A stretch of DNA of 64,000 nt from CAWCDJ01 sp963836015 (GCA_963836015.1 CAWIIF010000006.1:124001-188000), one strand, 5' to 3'. Counted from the stretch's first letter, positions 16,470-24,686 are shown. The notes: generated by a model from the sequence alone, not told the origin. Made by a program: numbers and translations.

Positions 16470-19115
16470 ATGTGGAAGCGTCTCTCGTCCCTGTTTCGCC
16501 GTTCCCAACTCGATCGCGAGCTTGGCGAGGAAATCGAGACGCACCTCGCCATGCAGGAGGAGATCTTCCGCCGCCAGGGCATGACCCCCGAGGCCGCCCG
16601 CCTGGCCGCCCGCCGGGAATTCGGAGGCGTCTCGCAAACCATGGAGGCCTACCGCGACCGCCGCGGCATCCGCTGGCTCGAAACATGCCTCGCCGACCTC
16701 CGCTATGCACTCCGCGGCCTGCGCCTTAGCCCCGGCTTCGCCGCCGCAGCCATCCTCTCGCTGGCCCTCGGCATCGGCGCCAACACCGCCATCTTCTCGC
16801 TCTTCCACACCCTCATGCTGCGCATGCTGCCGGTCGAGAACCCGCAGCAGCTCGTGTCTCTCTACCGCACCGGCGGATGGGGCCGCGGCTACGCCTCCTA
16901 CCCCCTCTTCCTCGAAATCCGCAAGCGCACGGACCTGTTTCAAGACGTGGCCGCGCGCAGCGGCGTCGACAAGGTCCGGTTCACCAGCGGCTCCAACGAC
17001 CGCCTGGAAACCGCGCAGCTCGAGCTGGTATCGGGCAACTACTTCCGCATGCTGGGCATCGCGCCGGCGATTGGACGCCTCTTCACGGATGACGATAACC
17101 GGACGCCGCACGCGCATCCCCTGGTGGTGCTCAGCTACGATTTCTGGCAGACCCGCTTCGGCGGCGACCCCGCCGTTCTGGGCCGCTCCGTGACGGTCTC
17201 GGAGCATCCGCTCATGATCGTCGGAGTGGCAGCGAAGGGCTTTCATGGCGTGGAAGTCGATCATCGCGCCGACCTTTGGGAGCCCGCCATGATGTCGCAG
17301 GGAGAGATTATGGATCCCGGCATGAACTGGGTCTGGATTGTGGGACGCCGCCGGCCGGAAGTCTCCGCCGCTCGGATCCAGGCGGCCATCGATGTGCTCT
17401 TCCGCAATTACTTGGCGTCGGTCTATGGCGCGAACCGGAACGCCGCATTTCGAAGCACCGCCCTGGCGCAGCACATCGAGGTACGGGATGGCGCGATCGG
17501 CCTGTCACTCTTGCGCGACCAGTTCGGGAAAGCGCTGACGATCCTGATGGCGGCGGTCGGCCTGGTGCTGCTGGCCTCCTGCGCGAACGTGGCCAACCTG
17601 CTGCTGGCCCGCGGGGCGGCGCGGCGCAAGGAGATCGCGCTACGCGTCTCGCTGGGAGCGGCGCGGGGCCGCCTGGTGCGCCAGGCCTTCACCGAGAGCT
17701 TGCTGCTGGCGCTGGCCGGGGCGGCCCTCGGAGTGCTTTTTGCGCTGTGGGGCACACACGCCATTCTCGGCTTCCTGCCCGGCGGCTCGGAGGACTTATC
17801 GCTGGCCCGGCCCGACGGAGCGGCGCTCTGGTTCACGGCCGTGGTTTCGCTGGTCTCGGCCGTTCTGTTCGGGCTCGCGCCGGCGCTCCGCTCCACCGCC
17901 GTCCATCCGGCCGGGGGATTGCACACGGCGGCGCCCGCCGGCGGCCGGAGTCCCGGCCTGCGCAGGGCGGTAGTGATCCTCCAGGTGGCATTTTCGGTGG
18001 TGCTGGTCGTGCTGGCGGCGCTCTTCGGCAACAGCCTGAGCACGGTGCGCGCGGTCGATCTGGGGTTCCGCAACCAGGCCGTGACGGCCTTCTCGCTGGA
18101 TTTCCCGGAGTCGTGGAAACCCGAGGACACGGCCATCGTTCGCCGCCGGCTGATCACTCAATTGGAGGCGCTGCCGGGCGTATCGCTGGTGAGCTACGGC
18201 TTTCCCGGGCCGTTTCTCGGGGGCTACTCGAGCATGAGCGTGCAGATCCCCGGTTCGCCGGTGGCATCGCAGGAGCCGCGCTGGGTGAGCATGCAGAATA
18301 TCGGCCCGCGGTATTTCGAGATCCTGGGAAGCCCTCCCCGGGCAGGCCGTGAGTTCACGCGCGCCGATTTCACCAAAGCGCCCGCCGTGGCAATGGTGAA
18401 CGAGGCCTTCCTGCGGCAGTTTCTTCCGGGTGAGCCGCACGTGCTGGGGCGGTTGCTGAACCTTGGCAAAGAAAATATCTCGATCGTCGGGGTGGTGCGC
18501 GACATGCACCACCACGGCCTGCGGGAGAAAGTCGATCCCACGGTCTACCTGCCGCTCCCGCTCGATTCCGTCCAGTGGGAGCCCTCGCTGCTGGTCCGCT
18601 CGGCCCTGCCGCCGGCCCTGCTGGCTCCGGCCATTCGAGCCGAACTCGCCAAGCTGGGGCCGCAGGTCTCATTTTCCGAGCCAAAGACCATCCGCCAGGC
18701 GATCGACGAATCCATCTACCGGGAGCGCCTTCTCGCCACGCTGGGCGGCTTCTTCGGCCTGCTGGCCCTGGCGCTCGCCGCCATCGGCCTCTATGGCGTC
18801 GTCTCTTACGGAACCGCGCGCCGCTCCAGCGAGATCGGCATCCGCATCGCGCTCGGAGCGCGCCGCCGTTCGGTCGTCTGGATCGTGGTCCGTGACGCCG
18901 CGCTGCTGGTCGCCGGCGGCCTACTCCTGGGCCTGCCCCTGGCCTTCGGCGCCGGCCGCCGCATCTCCACCATGCTGACCGGCGTCCCCGAAGCGGGCCT
19001 GGCCACTCTCTCCGCGACCGCCGCCGTCCTTGCCGCCGTAGCGCTGATCGCCGCCCTGCCCCCCGCCCGCCGCGCCGCCACCCTCGACCCCATGCGCGTG
19101 CTGCGATCCGAGTGA
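16470..19115 (+). CDS. ADOP-type (acidobacterial duplicated orphan permease) MacB-like ABC permease
   Basis: An 881-residue inner-membrane protein. The N terminus has the cytoplasmic prefix of this family (SQLDRELGEEIETHLAMQEE...GMTPEAARLAARREFGG), then two copies of a MacB-like unit: a membrane helix (SLALGIGANTAIFSL), a large periplasmic domain and a three-helix FtsX-like domain (LLASCANVANLLLARGAARRKEIALRVSLGAARGRLV). The second copy ends with LYGVVSYGTARRSSEIGIRIALGARRR and a final ANPARRAA-like PARRAATLDPMRVLR motif. No ATPase gene is adjacent, as usual for these orphan permeases. Substrate unknown; mechanotransmission to an efflux or lipoprotein system is family-level inference. Confidence 0.92.
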   Translation: MWKRLSSLFRRSQLDRELGEEIETHLAMQEEIFRRQGMTPEAARLAARREFGGVSQTMEAYRDRRGIRWLETCLADLRYALRGLRLSPGFAAAAILSLALGIGANTAIFSLFHTLMLRMLPVENPQQLVSLYRTGGWGRGYASYPLFLEIRKRTDLFQDVAARSGVDKVRFTSGSNDRLETAQLELVSGNYFRMLGIAPAIGRLFTDDDNRTPHAHPLVVLSYDFWQTRFGGDPAVLGRSVTVSEHPLMIVGVAAKGFHGVEVDHRADLWEPAMMSQGEIMDPGMNWVWIVGRRRPEVSAARIQAAIDVLFRNYLASVYGANRNAAFRSTALAQHIEVRDGAIGLSLLRDQFGKALTILMAAVGLVLLASCANVANLLLARGAARRKEIALRVSLGAARGRLVRQAFTESLLLALAGAALGVLFALWGTHAILGFLPGGSEDLSLARPDGAALWFTAVVSLVSAVLFGLAPALRSTAVHPAGGLHTAAPAGGRSPGLRRAVVILQVAFSVVLVVLAALFGNSLSTVRAVDLGFRNQAVTAFSLDFPESWKPEDTAIVRRRLITQLEALPGVSLVSYGFPGPFLGGYSSMSVQIPGSPVASQEPRWVSMQNIGPRYFEILGSPPRAGREFTRADFTKAPAVAMVNEAFLRQFLPGEPHVLGRLLNLGKENISIVGVVRDMHHHGLREKVDPTVYLPLPLDSVQWEPSLLVRSALPPALLAPAIRAELAKLGPQVSFSEPKTIRQAIDESIYRERLLATLGGFFGLLALALAAIGLYGVVSYGTARRSSEIGIRIALGARRRSVVWIVVRDAALLVAGGLLLGLPLAFGAGRRISTMLTGVPEAGLATLSATAAVLAAVALIAALPPARRAATLDPMRVLRSE

Positions 19116-19204
19116 CGACAGTTCCCCATCCGTCCAGCACGCGGCCGTCTTTCCCTCCGATCTCCGCCGTGAGCGACCTCGCGTCATAATGGACAGACCC
19201 GCCT

Positions 19205-19762
19205 ATGCCTGTCGTAGTCTGCATGCTCCGGGGCGTCAACCTCGGCCCCCACAAAAGGATGAAGATGGAGGATCTGCGGACGCTCTGCGCCTCCCTCAAA
19301 CTGCAAAACGCCCAGACCTACGTGCAAAGCGGCAACGTGGTTTTCCGGACGCGCGAAACCGACCTGCCGCTCCTCGCCAGGCGCCTCGAAGACGCCATCG
19401 AGCGCACCTTCGGATTCCGCTCGGATGTCATCCTACGCACCGGCGCCGAATTGAAGGACGTGATTGCCCGCAACCCTTTCGCGGGGCGCAACGGAATCGA
19501 ACCCAATAAGCTTCTGGTCACGTTCCTCGCCGGCGACCCCGGCGACGAGGCCCGCGCCAAAGTGCGCGCCATCCGGACCAATGCCGAGGAACTGTGGATC
19601 GATGGCCGGGAGCTCTACATCTACTACCCCGACGGCATGGGCCGTTCCAGACTCACCTTGACCGTCATCGACCGGGCGCTGAAAACCTCCGGCACCGGCC
19701 GGAACTGGAACAGCGTCACGAAGTTGCTCGAGCTGGCTGAGAAGCTGGAAAAGCCGGAATGA
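19205..19762 (+). CDS. DUF1697 family protein
   Basis: A 185-residue cytoplasmic protein with the conserved DUF1697 opening (CMLRGVNLGPHKRMKMEDLRTL), the segment QTYVQSGNVVFRT and the late SRLTLTVIDRALKTSGTGRNWNSVTKLLELA block. Length and order fit the family throughout. No biochemical function is known for it. It is monocistronic and converges with the downstream minus-strand operon, separated by only 8 bp. Confidence 0.9.
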   Translation: MPVVVCMLRGVNLGPHKRMKMEDLRTLCASLKLQNAQTYVQSGNVVFRTRETDLPLLARRLEDAIERTFGFRSDVILRTGAELKDVIARNPFAGRNGIEPNKLLVTFLAGDPGDEARAKVRAIRTNAEELWIDGRELYIYYPDGMGRSRLTLTVIDRALKTSGTGRNWNSVTKLLELAEKLEKPE

Positions 19763-19770
19763 GAGTCCGG

Positions 19771-20229
19771 TCAGCCCTGGAACCGGCGGGCTGCCCACGC
19801 GATCGGCAGACCCACCAGCAGAACCACCGCGAGCACTCCGTTCACCAGCACGGCCCCGTGCGGGGGCGCGCTCTTCGCCACGCGAGACAGCGGCAGCACC
19901 ACGCGATTCATGAAGAGATAGATTCCGCCGCCATAGAGCAAGCCGGCTATGACCCAGTGCCGCGTGAGGAGCCGCACCCTGCGCGCCGCCATGCAGAACA
20001 GCGCGGCCCACGTGAGCGCGATCGCGAAATGCAGGACCACGCCCAGAGCCGCCGCCGGCCATCCGCCTTTGAATGCCCCGGAGCCCAATAGCCCGCTGGC
20101 AATCGACTGCGGAATCCGGATCGCTTTCACGCCCCGCAGGCCGTAGAACACGATCGGGTCGGTCAAATCCAGCGTTCCGGCGATCAGCCCGCCGATGAGA
20201 ATTGCCTTCCGCCCGGACTTTCTCTTCAT
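19771..20229 (-). CDS. Small integral membrane protein of unknown function
   Basis: A 152-residue protein beginning MKRKSGRKAILIGG with about four hydrophobic segments (near 10-28, 60-80, 90-110 and 125-145). The start is the ATG overlapping the ferredoxin stop (ATGA), although the frame stays open further upstream. A conserved-looking GTLDLTDPIVFYGLRG segment follows the first helix. I do not recognise a characterised family. It is the last gene of the LemA/aldehyde dehydrogenase/KdaD-like operon. Confidence 0.75.
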   Translation of the reverse strand: MKRKSGRKAILIGGLIAGTLDLTDPIVFYGLRGVKAIRIPQSIASGLLGSGAFKGGWPAAALGVVLHFAIALTWAALFCMAARRVRLLTRHWVIAGLLYGGGIYLFMNRVVLPLSRVAKSAPPHGAVLVNGVLAVVLLVGLPIAWAARRFQG

Positions 20230-20588
20230 TCGCACATCGGGCTTCTGGCGAACGCGTACTCCTTCACCACGCGCCCGCCGATCAGGTGCTCCTGAATGAT
20301 CCGCTCCAGCACCTCCGGCCCCGCCGAGTGGTACCACACGCCTTCCGGATACACCAGGGCGATCGGCCCCTGTTCGCAAATCCGCAGGCAGTTCGCCTTG
20401 GTCCGGTAGACACGGTCGAGCAGCCCCAGTTCCGCCAGCCGGCGCTTCAGGTAATGCCACGCCTCGCTGCCCGCTTCCTCTTTGCAGCACTTCGGCTTGC
20501 TCTGGTCGCAGCAGAGAAAGATGTGGCGCCGGATCTTCGGGATGTCGAGTTCCTCCGCGAGACGCTTCAGACGTTCGAGATCGGTCAT
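20226..20588 (-). CDS. Thioredoxin-like (2Fe-2S) ferredoxin domain protein
   Basis: A 120-residue cytoplasmic protein of the thioredoxin-fold [2Fe-2S] ferredoxin type. Expected ligands are a Cys near 26-27 (LCCDQSKPKCC) and the TKANCLRICEQGPIALVYPEGVWY block (Cys67, Cys71), whose wording is characteristic of this family. Extra Cys residues at 34 and 35 are unusual. The start is the ATG two bases after the dehydratase stop. As part of the sugar-acid operon it may carry electrons, but no partner is obvious. Confidence 0.85.
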   Translation of the reverse strand: MTDLERLKRLAEELDIPKIRRHIFLCCDQSKPKCCKEEAGSEAWHYLKRRLAELGLLDRVYRTKANCLRICEQGPIALVYPEGVWYHSAGPEVLERIIQEHLIGGRVVKEYAFARSPMCE

Positions 20589-20590
20589 GC

Positions 20591-21436
20591 TTACGCCAGT
20601 CGTACTGCCGGGTTCGTCAGCTCGCCGATTTCCGGCACCCGAATGGTCACGATGTCGTCGGCCGCGAGCGCCGCCTCTCTCGGCACGATGATTCCCGTGC
20701 CCGTCAGCAGCACCGTTCCGCAAGGCAGGTGGTTGGCGCGCGACAGGTATTCGATCAGGGACTCGATCGACCGGTGCAGCTTGGAGATCGAGACGCTCCC
20801 CGCGAACAGCTCTCGTCCCTCGCGCATGATGTTGCAGGTCATTTGCAGCCGGCTCGGATCGGGAATCTCGTCCGCGGTCACCATCACCGGCCCCAGCGCG
20901 CAGCACCGGTCGTAGAACTTCGATTGCGGCAGGTAGAGCGGGTTCTCCCGTTCGATATCCCAGGCCGAAACGTCGTTCGCCAGCGTATACCCCGCGATGC
21001 GGTTATGACAGCCCAGCACGACCGCCAGTTCCGGCTCTGCCGCGGTGAACTCCGAATCGGGACGGATCCCGATCGGCTGACCGGTGGGAACGCAGACCCG
21101 CGCGGTCCCTTTGAAAAAGATCTCCGGGCGCGCTTCGCGGTACACGTGCGCGTACATACCCTCGCGCGTGCCGTGCTCGGCATCGCGAAACGTGGCGCTG
21201 GTTTCGTACGTGCAGCCGCAGCCCCACACTTCCGGCGGCGTCACCGGCAGCAGCGGCGCCATTTCTTCGGGATGGCGCGAGGCCAGGTGCGCCGCCAGGT
21301 CCGCCAGCGGTTCGTCCTCCACCTCGGCGCGGCGGAACAGGTCCACCATGCTGTGAGCGGGAATCGGCCGGGCCGATCCTCCTTCGAAAACGGCGGCGAT
21401 CACCGCCCCATTGATTTTGACTTGTCCAAGATGCAT
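20591..21436 (-). CDS. FAH-family 2-keto-3-deoxy-pentonate dehydratase (KdaD-like)
   Basis: A 281-residue member of the fumarylacetoacetate hydrolase family. The order RPEIFFKGTARVCVPTGQPIGIRPDS, PEPELAVVLG-like AAEPELAVVLG (metal-binding acids), DVSAWDIERENPLYLPQSK and LTGTGIIVP resembles Sulfolobus 2-keto-3-deoxy-D-arabinonate dehydratase more than true fumarylacetoacetases. The product would be 2,5-dioxopentanoate, the substrate of the aldehyde dehydrogenase encoded immediately upstream and overlapping by one base (TAATG). Together they would form the last two steps of a Weimberg-type pentose pathway yielding 2-oxoglutarate. The exact sugar (arabinose or xylose) cannot be read. Confidence 0.82.
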   Translation of the reverse strand: MHLGQVKINGAVIAAVFEGGSARPIPAHSMVDLFRRAEVEDEPLADLAAHLASRHPEEMAPLLPVTPPEVWGCGCTYETSATFRDAEHGTREGMYAHVYREARPEIFFKGTARVCVPTGQPIGIRPDSEFTAAEPELAVVLGCHNRIAGYTLANDVSAWDIERENPLYLPQSKFYDRCCALGPVMVTADEIPDPSRLQMTCNIMREGRELFAGSVSISKLHRSIESLIEYLSRANHLPCGTVLLTGTGIIVPREAALAADDIVTIRVPEIGELTNPAVRLA

Positions 21437-22881
21437 TAGTACTTGAGGTAAATGGTTTTATAGTCGCTGTAAAATTCGAGCGCAGCCGGGCCCTGCTCCT
21501 TCGGCCCGAAGCTTGATTCCTTGGTGCCGCCGAACGGAAGTTGGTACTCCACGCCTGCGCTGGGAAGGTTGACGGTCAGCAGGCCGGCCTCGGCGCGGTA
21601 AATGTATTGGAACGCGCGCGAGAGATTGGTGGTCTGTATGGATGAGGAAAGCCCGAACGGAATGGCGTTGGCCATCCGCATGGCGTCCTCGAAATCCCTG
21701 GCGCGCAAAATGGCCAGCACCGGCCCGAAAATCTCCTCCTGCGCGATAGTGTGGCTCTCTTCGACGTCCGCGAAAACCGTCGGCTCCACGAAAAATCCCT
21801 TGGCCAATGCGCCTTCCGTCAGCCGCCGGCCGCCGCACTTCGGCGCGCCCGATTCCTTCCGCCCGATTTCGATGTAGCGCAGCACGGTCTCCATTTGCGC
21901 CTGGTCCACACACGGCCCGATCTCGATTCCCGGCTGCATCCCGTCCCCCACCGTCAACCGTTTGGTACGTTCCACTACGGCGGCGACAAACCGGTCGTAA
22001 ATTGATTCTTCCACGATTGCGCGGCTGGTGGCGGTGCATTTCTGTCCGGTCGAAAAGAAGGCGGCGTTCACGACGTTTTCCACCGCCGCCGGAAAATCGG
22101 CATCCGCCAGCACGATCGTCGGGTTCTTTCCGCCCATTTCGAGCTGAATCCGCAGCCGCCTCTTCGAAGCCCGCTCGTGCAGGCGGTTCCCGACGCCGCA
22201 CGAACCCGTGAACGAGACGGCCTTGAGCGGCGGGGCGTCGATCAACGCGTCTCCCAGTTCGCCGCCCGGCCCCGCCACGAAGTTAACCACGCCTTTCGGA
22301 ATACCGGCTTCGTCGAGCGCTTCCACGATCCGCCACGCGCTCAACGGCGCGGCCGACGCGGGCTTCAGCACCACCGTGTTGCCGCAGATCAGCGCCGGCG
22401 CCAGCTTCCACGCCGGAATAGCGCTCGGAAAGTTCCAGGGCGTGATCAGTCCCGTCACCCCGATCGGTTTGCGCAGGGCGAACATGTGGACGCGGTCGCG
22501 CTCCGAGGGCACCAGCATGCCGGGCATGCGCGCCCCTTCGCCCGCGAAATAGCGGAGGATGTTGATCGACCTCCGCACCTCACCCTTGGCTTCCGGCAGC
22601 GTCTTCCCCTCCTCCCGGGTCATATCCGCCGCTACCTGCTCGAATTTGCGGTCGAGAATGTCGGCGGCCTTGTAGAGGACGTTGCCGCGCGCCGGGCCGC
22701 TCGCGCCCGACCATCCGGGCAGCGCCGCCCCTGCCGCGGCGGCCGCGTCCCGCACATCCTGCGCCGTGCCCTTCACGAAGTCGCCCACGTTCTCGTCCGT
22801 GTTGGCGGGGTTGCGGTCCGCAAACACCTGGTCCCGCTTCACCCACTCGCCGTTGATGTAGTTTCGAAAAAGCTCAGCCAT
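21436..22881 (-). CDS. Aldehyde dehydrogenase, probable 2,5-dioxovalerate (alpha-ketoglutarate semialdehyde) dehydrogenase
   Basis: A 481-residue NAD(P)-dependent aldehyde dehydrogenase of normal length. Visible motifs are TPWNFPSAIPAWKLAPAL, the nucleotide site SFTGSCGVG, the general-base Glu in LEMGGKNP and the catalytic Cys in FSTGQKCTATSR. ALDH-fold assignment is certain. Substrate is inferred from the overlapping KdaD-like dehydratase, whose product is 2,5-dioxopentanoate. The conserved EGKTLPEAKGEV segment is also usual in semialdehyde dehydrogenases of this group. It is preceded by lemA with a 14-bp gap. Confidence 0.9.
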   Translation of the reverse strand: MAELFRNYINGEWVKRDQVFADRNPANTDENVGDFVKGTAQDVRDAAAAAGAALPGWSGASGPARGNVLYKAADILDRKFEQVAADMTREEGKTLPEAKGEVRRSINILRYFAGEGARMPGMLVPSERDRVHMFALRKPIGVTGLITPWNFPSAIPAWKLAPALICGNTVVLKPASAAPLSAWRIVEALDEAGIPKGVVNFVAGPGGELGDALIDAPPLKAVSFTGSCGVGNRLHERASKRRLRIQLEMGGKNPTIVLADADFPAAVENVVNAAFFSTGQKCTATSRAIVEESIYDRFVAAVVERTKRLTVGDGMQPGIEIGPCVDQAQMETVLRYIEIGRKESGAPKCGGRRLTEGALAKGFFVEPTVFADVEESHTIAQEEIFGPVLAILRARDFEDAMRMANAIPFGLSSSIQTTNLSRAFQYIYRAEAGLLTVNLPSAGVEYQLPFGGTKESSFGPKEQGPAALEFYSDYKTIYLKY

Positions 22882-22895
22882 AATCTCCGTCGCGC

Positions 22896-23456
22896 TTACC
22901 CCGCTGGCTTGATCCGCAAGACGACTTCGGGCCTGAAGTAGGCGTCGTTGCGGGTAAAGCCCGAGAGGGAAGCCACTATATTATCTGGAAAGCGCTGGAG
23001 CTGCGCGTTGTAATGCTCCAAGGTCTCGTTATATTTCTGACGCTCTACCGCGATGCTGTTCTCGACGCCCGCCAGTTCGTCCTCGAGCCGCAGGAAATTG
23101 CGGTTCGTGCGCATCTTGGGATAGTTCTCGCTGAGCGCCAGCAGGCTCCAGAGCGCGAACGAGAGGTGCGCGTTGGCTTTCAGGGTCTCCTCGGGTGTGT
23201 GTGCCGCGGCCAGCGCCGCGCGCGAGTCCGCCAGGTCGCGAAACAACCCGGTCTCTTTCTGCACATACCCTTTCACCACCTCCGCCAGCTCCGGCGCAAC
23301 CTGCGCCCGCTGCTCGAGCACCAGTTCCACCTGGGCCCATTGCGCGTCCATCGCCTCCCGCTGCTCGACGAGGTGACGGCGCACGCTGGCGAACTTGCTG
23401 CCGGCCGCTGCCGCCAGCACCAGCACAAACGGAGCCAGGATAAGCAGCTTCTTCAC
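22896..23456 (-). CDS. lemA: LemA family protein
   Basis: A 186-residue protein with one N-terminal membrane helix (MKKLLILAPFVLVLAAAAG) followed by a helical bundle with the LemA pattern: RRHLVEQREAMDAQWAQVELVLEQRAQVAPELAEVVKGY, then NFLRLEDELAGVENSIAVERQKYNETLEHYN and FPDNIVASLSGF. The start is a GTG at 23456, four bases after the stop of a 50-residue ORF. LemA proteins are membrane-bound scaffolds with no clear biochemical role. The gene heads the aldehyde dehydrogenase operon, but a functional link is not evident. Confidence 0.9.
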   Translation of the reverse strand: MKKLLILAPFVLVLAAAAGSKFASVRRHLVEQREAMDAQWAQVELVLEQRAQVAPELAEVVKGYVQKETGLFRDLADSRAALAAAHTPEETLKANAHLSFALWSLLALSENYPKMRTNRNFLRLEDELAGVENSIAVERQKYNETLEHYNAQLQRFPDNIVASLSGFTRNDAYFRPEVVLRIKPAG

Positions 23457-23460
23457 CGGT

Positions 23461-23613
23461 CTACGATCTCTCCAGCTGGGCCACGGCCTCGGTCACCGGG
23501 TCGATCTCGTGCGGATGGATCCGCTCGTCGCGCACGTCCAGTAACTGCTCCCGGCCCGCCGGGGAGCACAATATCACCGCCGCCCCCAGCCGCGCGAGCA
23601 GGAGCTTCTTCAT
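23461..23613 (-). CDS. Small hypothetical protein upstream of lemA
   Basis: A 50-codon ORF with an ATG at 23613 and TAG at 23461, translating as MKKLLLARLGAAVILC, then a charged, His/Asp-rich stretch and a final VAQLERS. The N terminus looks like a short signal or anchor, with Cys16 as a possible lipobox-like residue (VILC). It ends four bases before the lemA GTG, consistent with coupling. No strong ribosome binding site is visible and I know no homologue. It could be a leader peptide or spurious. Confidence 0.4.
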   Translation of the reverse strand: MKKLLLARLGAAVILCSPAGREQLLDVRDERIHPHEIDPVTEAVAQLERS

Positions 23614-23685
23614 GTTGATTTTTCAGTGTACTACGCGCCTGTTCTGGATTCTCGAATCGCGCTTCTGTTAAAATGAGGTTCGTAC

Positions 23686-23759
23686 TGGGACGTCGTCTAA
23701 CGGTAAGACTGCAGACTCTGGATCTGCGTATCGGGGTTCGAATCCCTGCGTCCCAGCCA
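23686..23759 (+). tRNA. tRNA-Gln (anticodon CTG)
   Basis: A complete cloverleaf: acceptor TGGGACG (23686-23692) pairs with CGTCCCA (23749-23755). The anticodon stem GCAGA/TCTGC encloses the loop CTCTGGA, with anticodon CTG at 23718-23720. The T arm is CGGGG-TTCGAAT-CCCTG. The discriminator is G and CCA (23757-23759) is encoded. Confidence 0.97.
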
Positions 23760-23959
23760 AGCGAGATGTTGACGGCGGCGCAGATCAGTCCCCAGATTAC
23801 CAGGCCCCTCTGATGTTCGGTGGTTTGCAGCAGGTGTTGGGCCGGCAGCAGCAGGGATTTCGGGATGGCCAGGAGGCAAACCACCGCCATGATCGGAATC
23901 GACGGCAGATACCGGCTGCCGTATGCCAGGCGAATCAGCGGGCTGCTCAACGCGGCCGC
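23760..23959 (-). pseudogene. Remnant of a polysaccharide/oligosaccharide flippase (Wzx/MATE-like) gene
   Basis: On the minus strand an open segment of about 66 codons reads as membrane-protein sequence: SSPLIRLAYGSRYLPSIP, a hydrophobic MAVVCLLAIPKSLLLPAQ, then TEHQRGLVIWGLICAAVNISL. This resembles helices from the C-terminal half of oligosaccharide flippases, where VN-x-x-L is common. It has no start, no N-terminal portion and no C-terminal portion. The similarity stops exactly where the tRNA-Gln 3' CCA end begins, and its upstream side ends at the terminator of the PEP-CTERM gene. I read it as a gene fragment left by recombination at the tRNA 3' end. Family assignment is by eye. Confidence 0.5.
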
Positions 23960-23964
23960 GCTGC

Positions 23965-24000
23965 AACGGCGCCCGGCGAAGAGGTTCACCGGGCGCCGTT
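23965..24000 (-). terminator. Strong hairpin downstream of the PEP-CTERM gene
   Basis: Perfect 12-bp arms AACGGCGCCCGG (23965-23976) and CCGGGCGCCGTT (23989-24000) with a 12-base loop, 31 bp past the stop of the minus-strand PEP-CTERM gene. No U-run follows on the minus strand, so termination is inferred from stability and position. Confidence 0.6.
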
Positions 24001-24031
24001 ACTGGATCTGTGTAGTCGGGGAGTCGGTGGA

Positions 24032-24646
24032 TCAGGAGCGCGCGCGGGTGCGGCGGCAAAGCCCGATGCCAGCCAGGGCACATCCAACGAGCGCCAACGT
24101 GCCGGGTTCCGGTACGCCCGTCAATGGCTGGTTGAACAGCACGTTGTCGATCGCGAAGTCGAAAGTCGTGCCTCCCAATCCAGGACCGTTGTAGAGGATC
24201 TGCACCGTGGTGCCGGTCGCCGCAAAGCCTTCGGTCGCGAGCGAGCCGCCGGTCGTGGCGAGTGAGAAATTAAGGCTGTGGCCGGCGTTGTCAGACATCG
24301 TGTAATCGCCCGCCAACGCGTTCAGAATATCGATCTGAAAATTGACGATCGGCTGATCGAACGTGACCACCAGGGGATTCGTGAGGCTCGCGTCACCGAA
24401 CGAAGCGGTCGCATACACGTTGGTGAAATCGGTACTCTGCGATGTCTCGTTCGTCAGAATCACGCCACCTGTAAAAGTGGCCATTACACCCCCGACGTTG
24501 TAGACCAGGGTCTGTGCCGGACCCGCCGCCGCGAAATTATCCGGGCCAGCCGGCTGGTCCTCGAAATTGATGATGGAAGCCTGGCAAACCACGCTGGCGG
24601 GGAGCATGAACGCGAGCGCAACAAGAGCGGCGTGAGTTAGTTTCAT
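24032..24646 (-). CDS. PEP-CTERM sorting domain protein
   Basis: A 204-residue exported protein. The signal peptide (MKLTHAALVALAFMLPASVVCQA) leads into a beta-rich domain starting INFEDQPAG, in the style of surface or matrix proteins of this class. The C terminus has the complete PEP-CTERM tripartite signal: VPEPGT, a hydrophobic segment and a basic end (CRRTRARS). In bacteria with EpsH/XrtA exosortase such proteins are cleaved at PEP and sent to the cell surface or exopolysaccharide; no exosortase is in this window. The ATG at 24646 is chosen over upstream in-frame codons because it begins the signal peptide. Confidence 0.92.
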   Translation of the reverse strand: MKLTHAALVALAFMLPASVVCQASIINFEDQPAGPDNFAAAGPAQTLVYNVGGVMATFTGGVILTNETSQSTDFTNVYATASFGDASLTNPLVVTFDQPIVNFQIDILNALAGDYTMSDNAGHSLNFSLATTGGSLATEGFAATGTTVQILYNGPGLGGTTFDFAIDNVLFNQPLTGVPEPGTLALVGCALAGIGLCRRTRARS

Positions 24647-24654
24647 TTCCGAAT

Positions 24655-24686
24655 CCTCAGATCGGAACTTACAGGAAGATCTGAGG
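24655..24686 (-). promoter_or_regulatory. Leader hairpin of the PEP-CTERM gene
   Basis: Inverted repeat CCTCAGATC (24655-24663) / GATCTGAGG (24678-24686), 14-base spacer, ending 8 bp before the ATG at 24646. It lies between the predicted start of transcription and the ribosome binding site, so it could shape translation or be a protein operator. Confidence 0.45.

Noticed and set aside
23960..23989. Extending the flippase remnant to the ATG at 23989
   Set aside because: The added codons lie in the terminator hairpin of the PEP-CTERM gene and are not membrane-protein-like.
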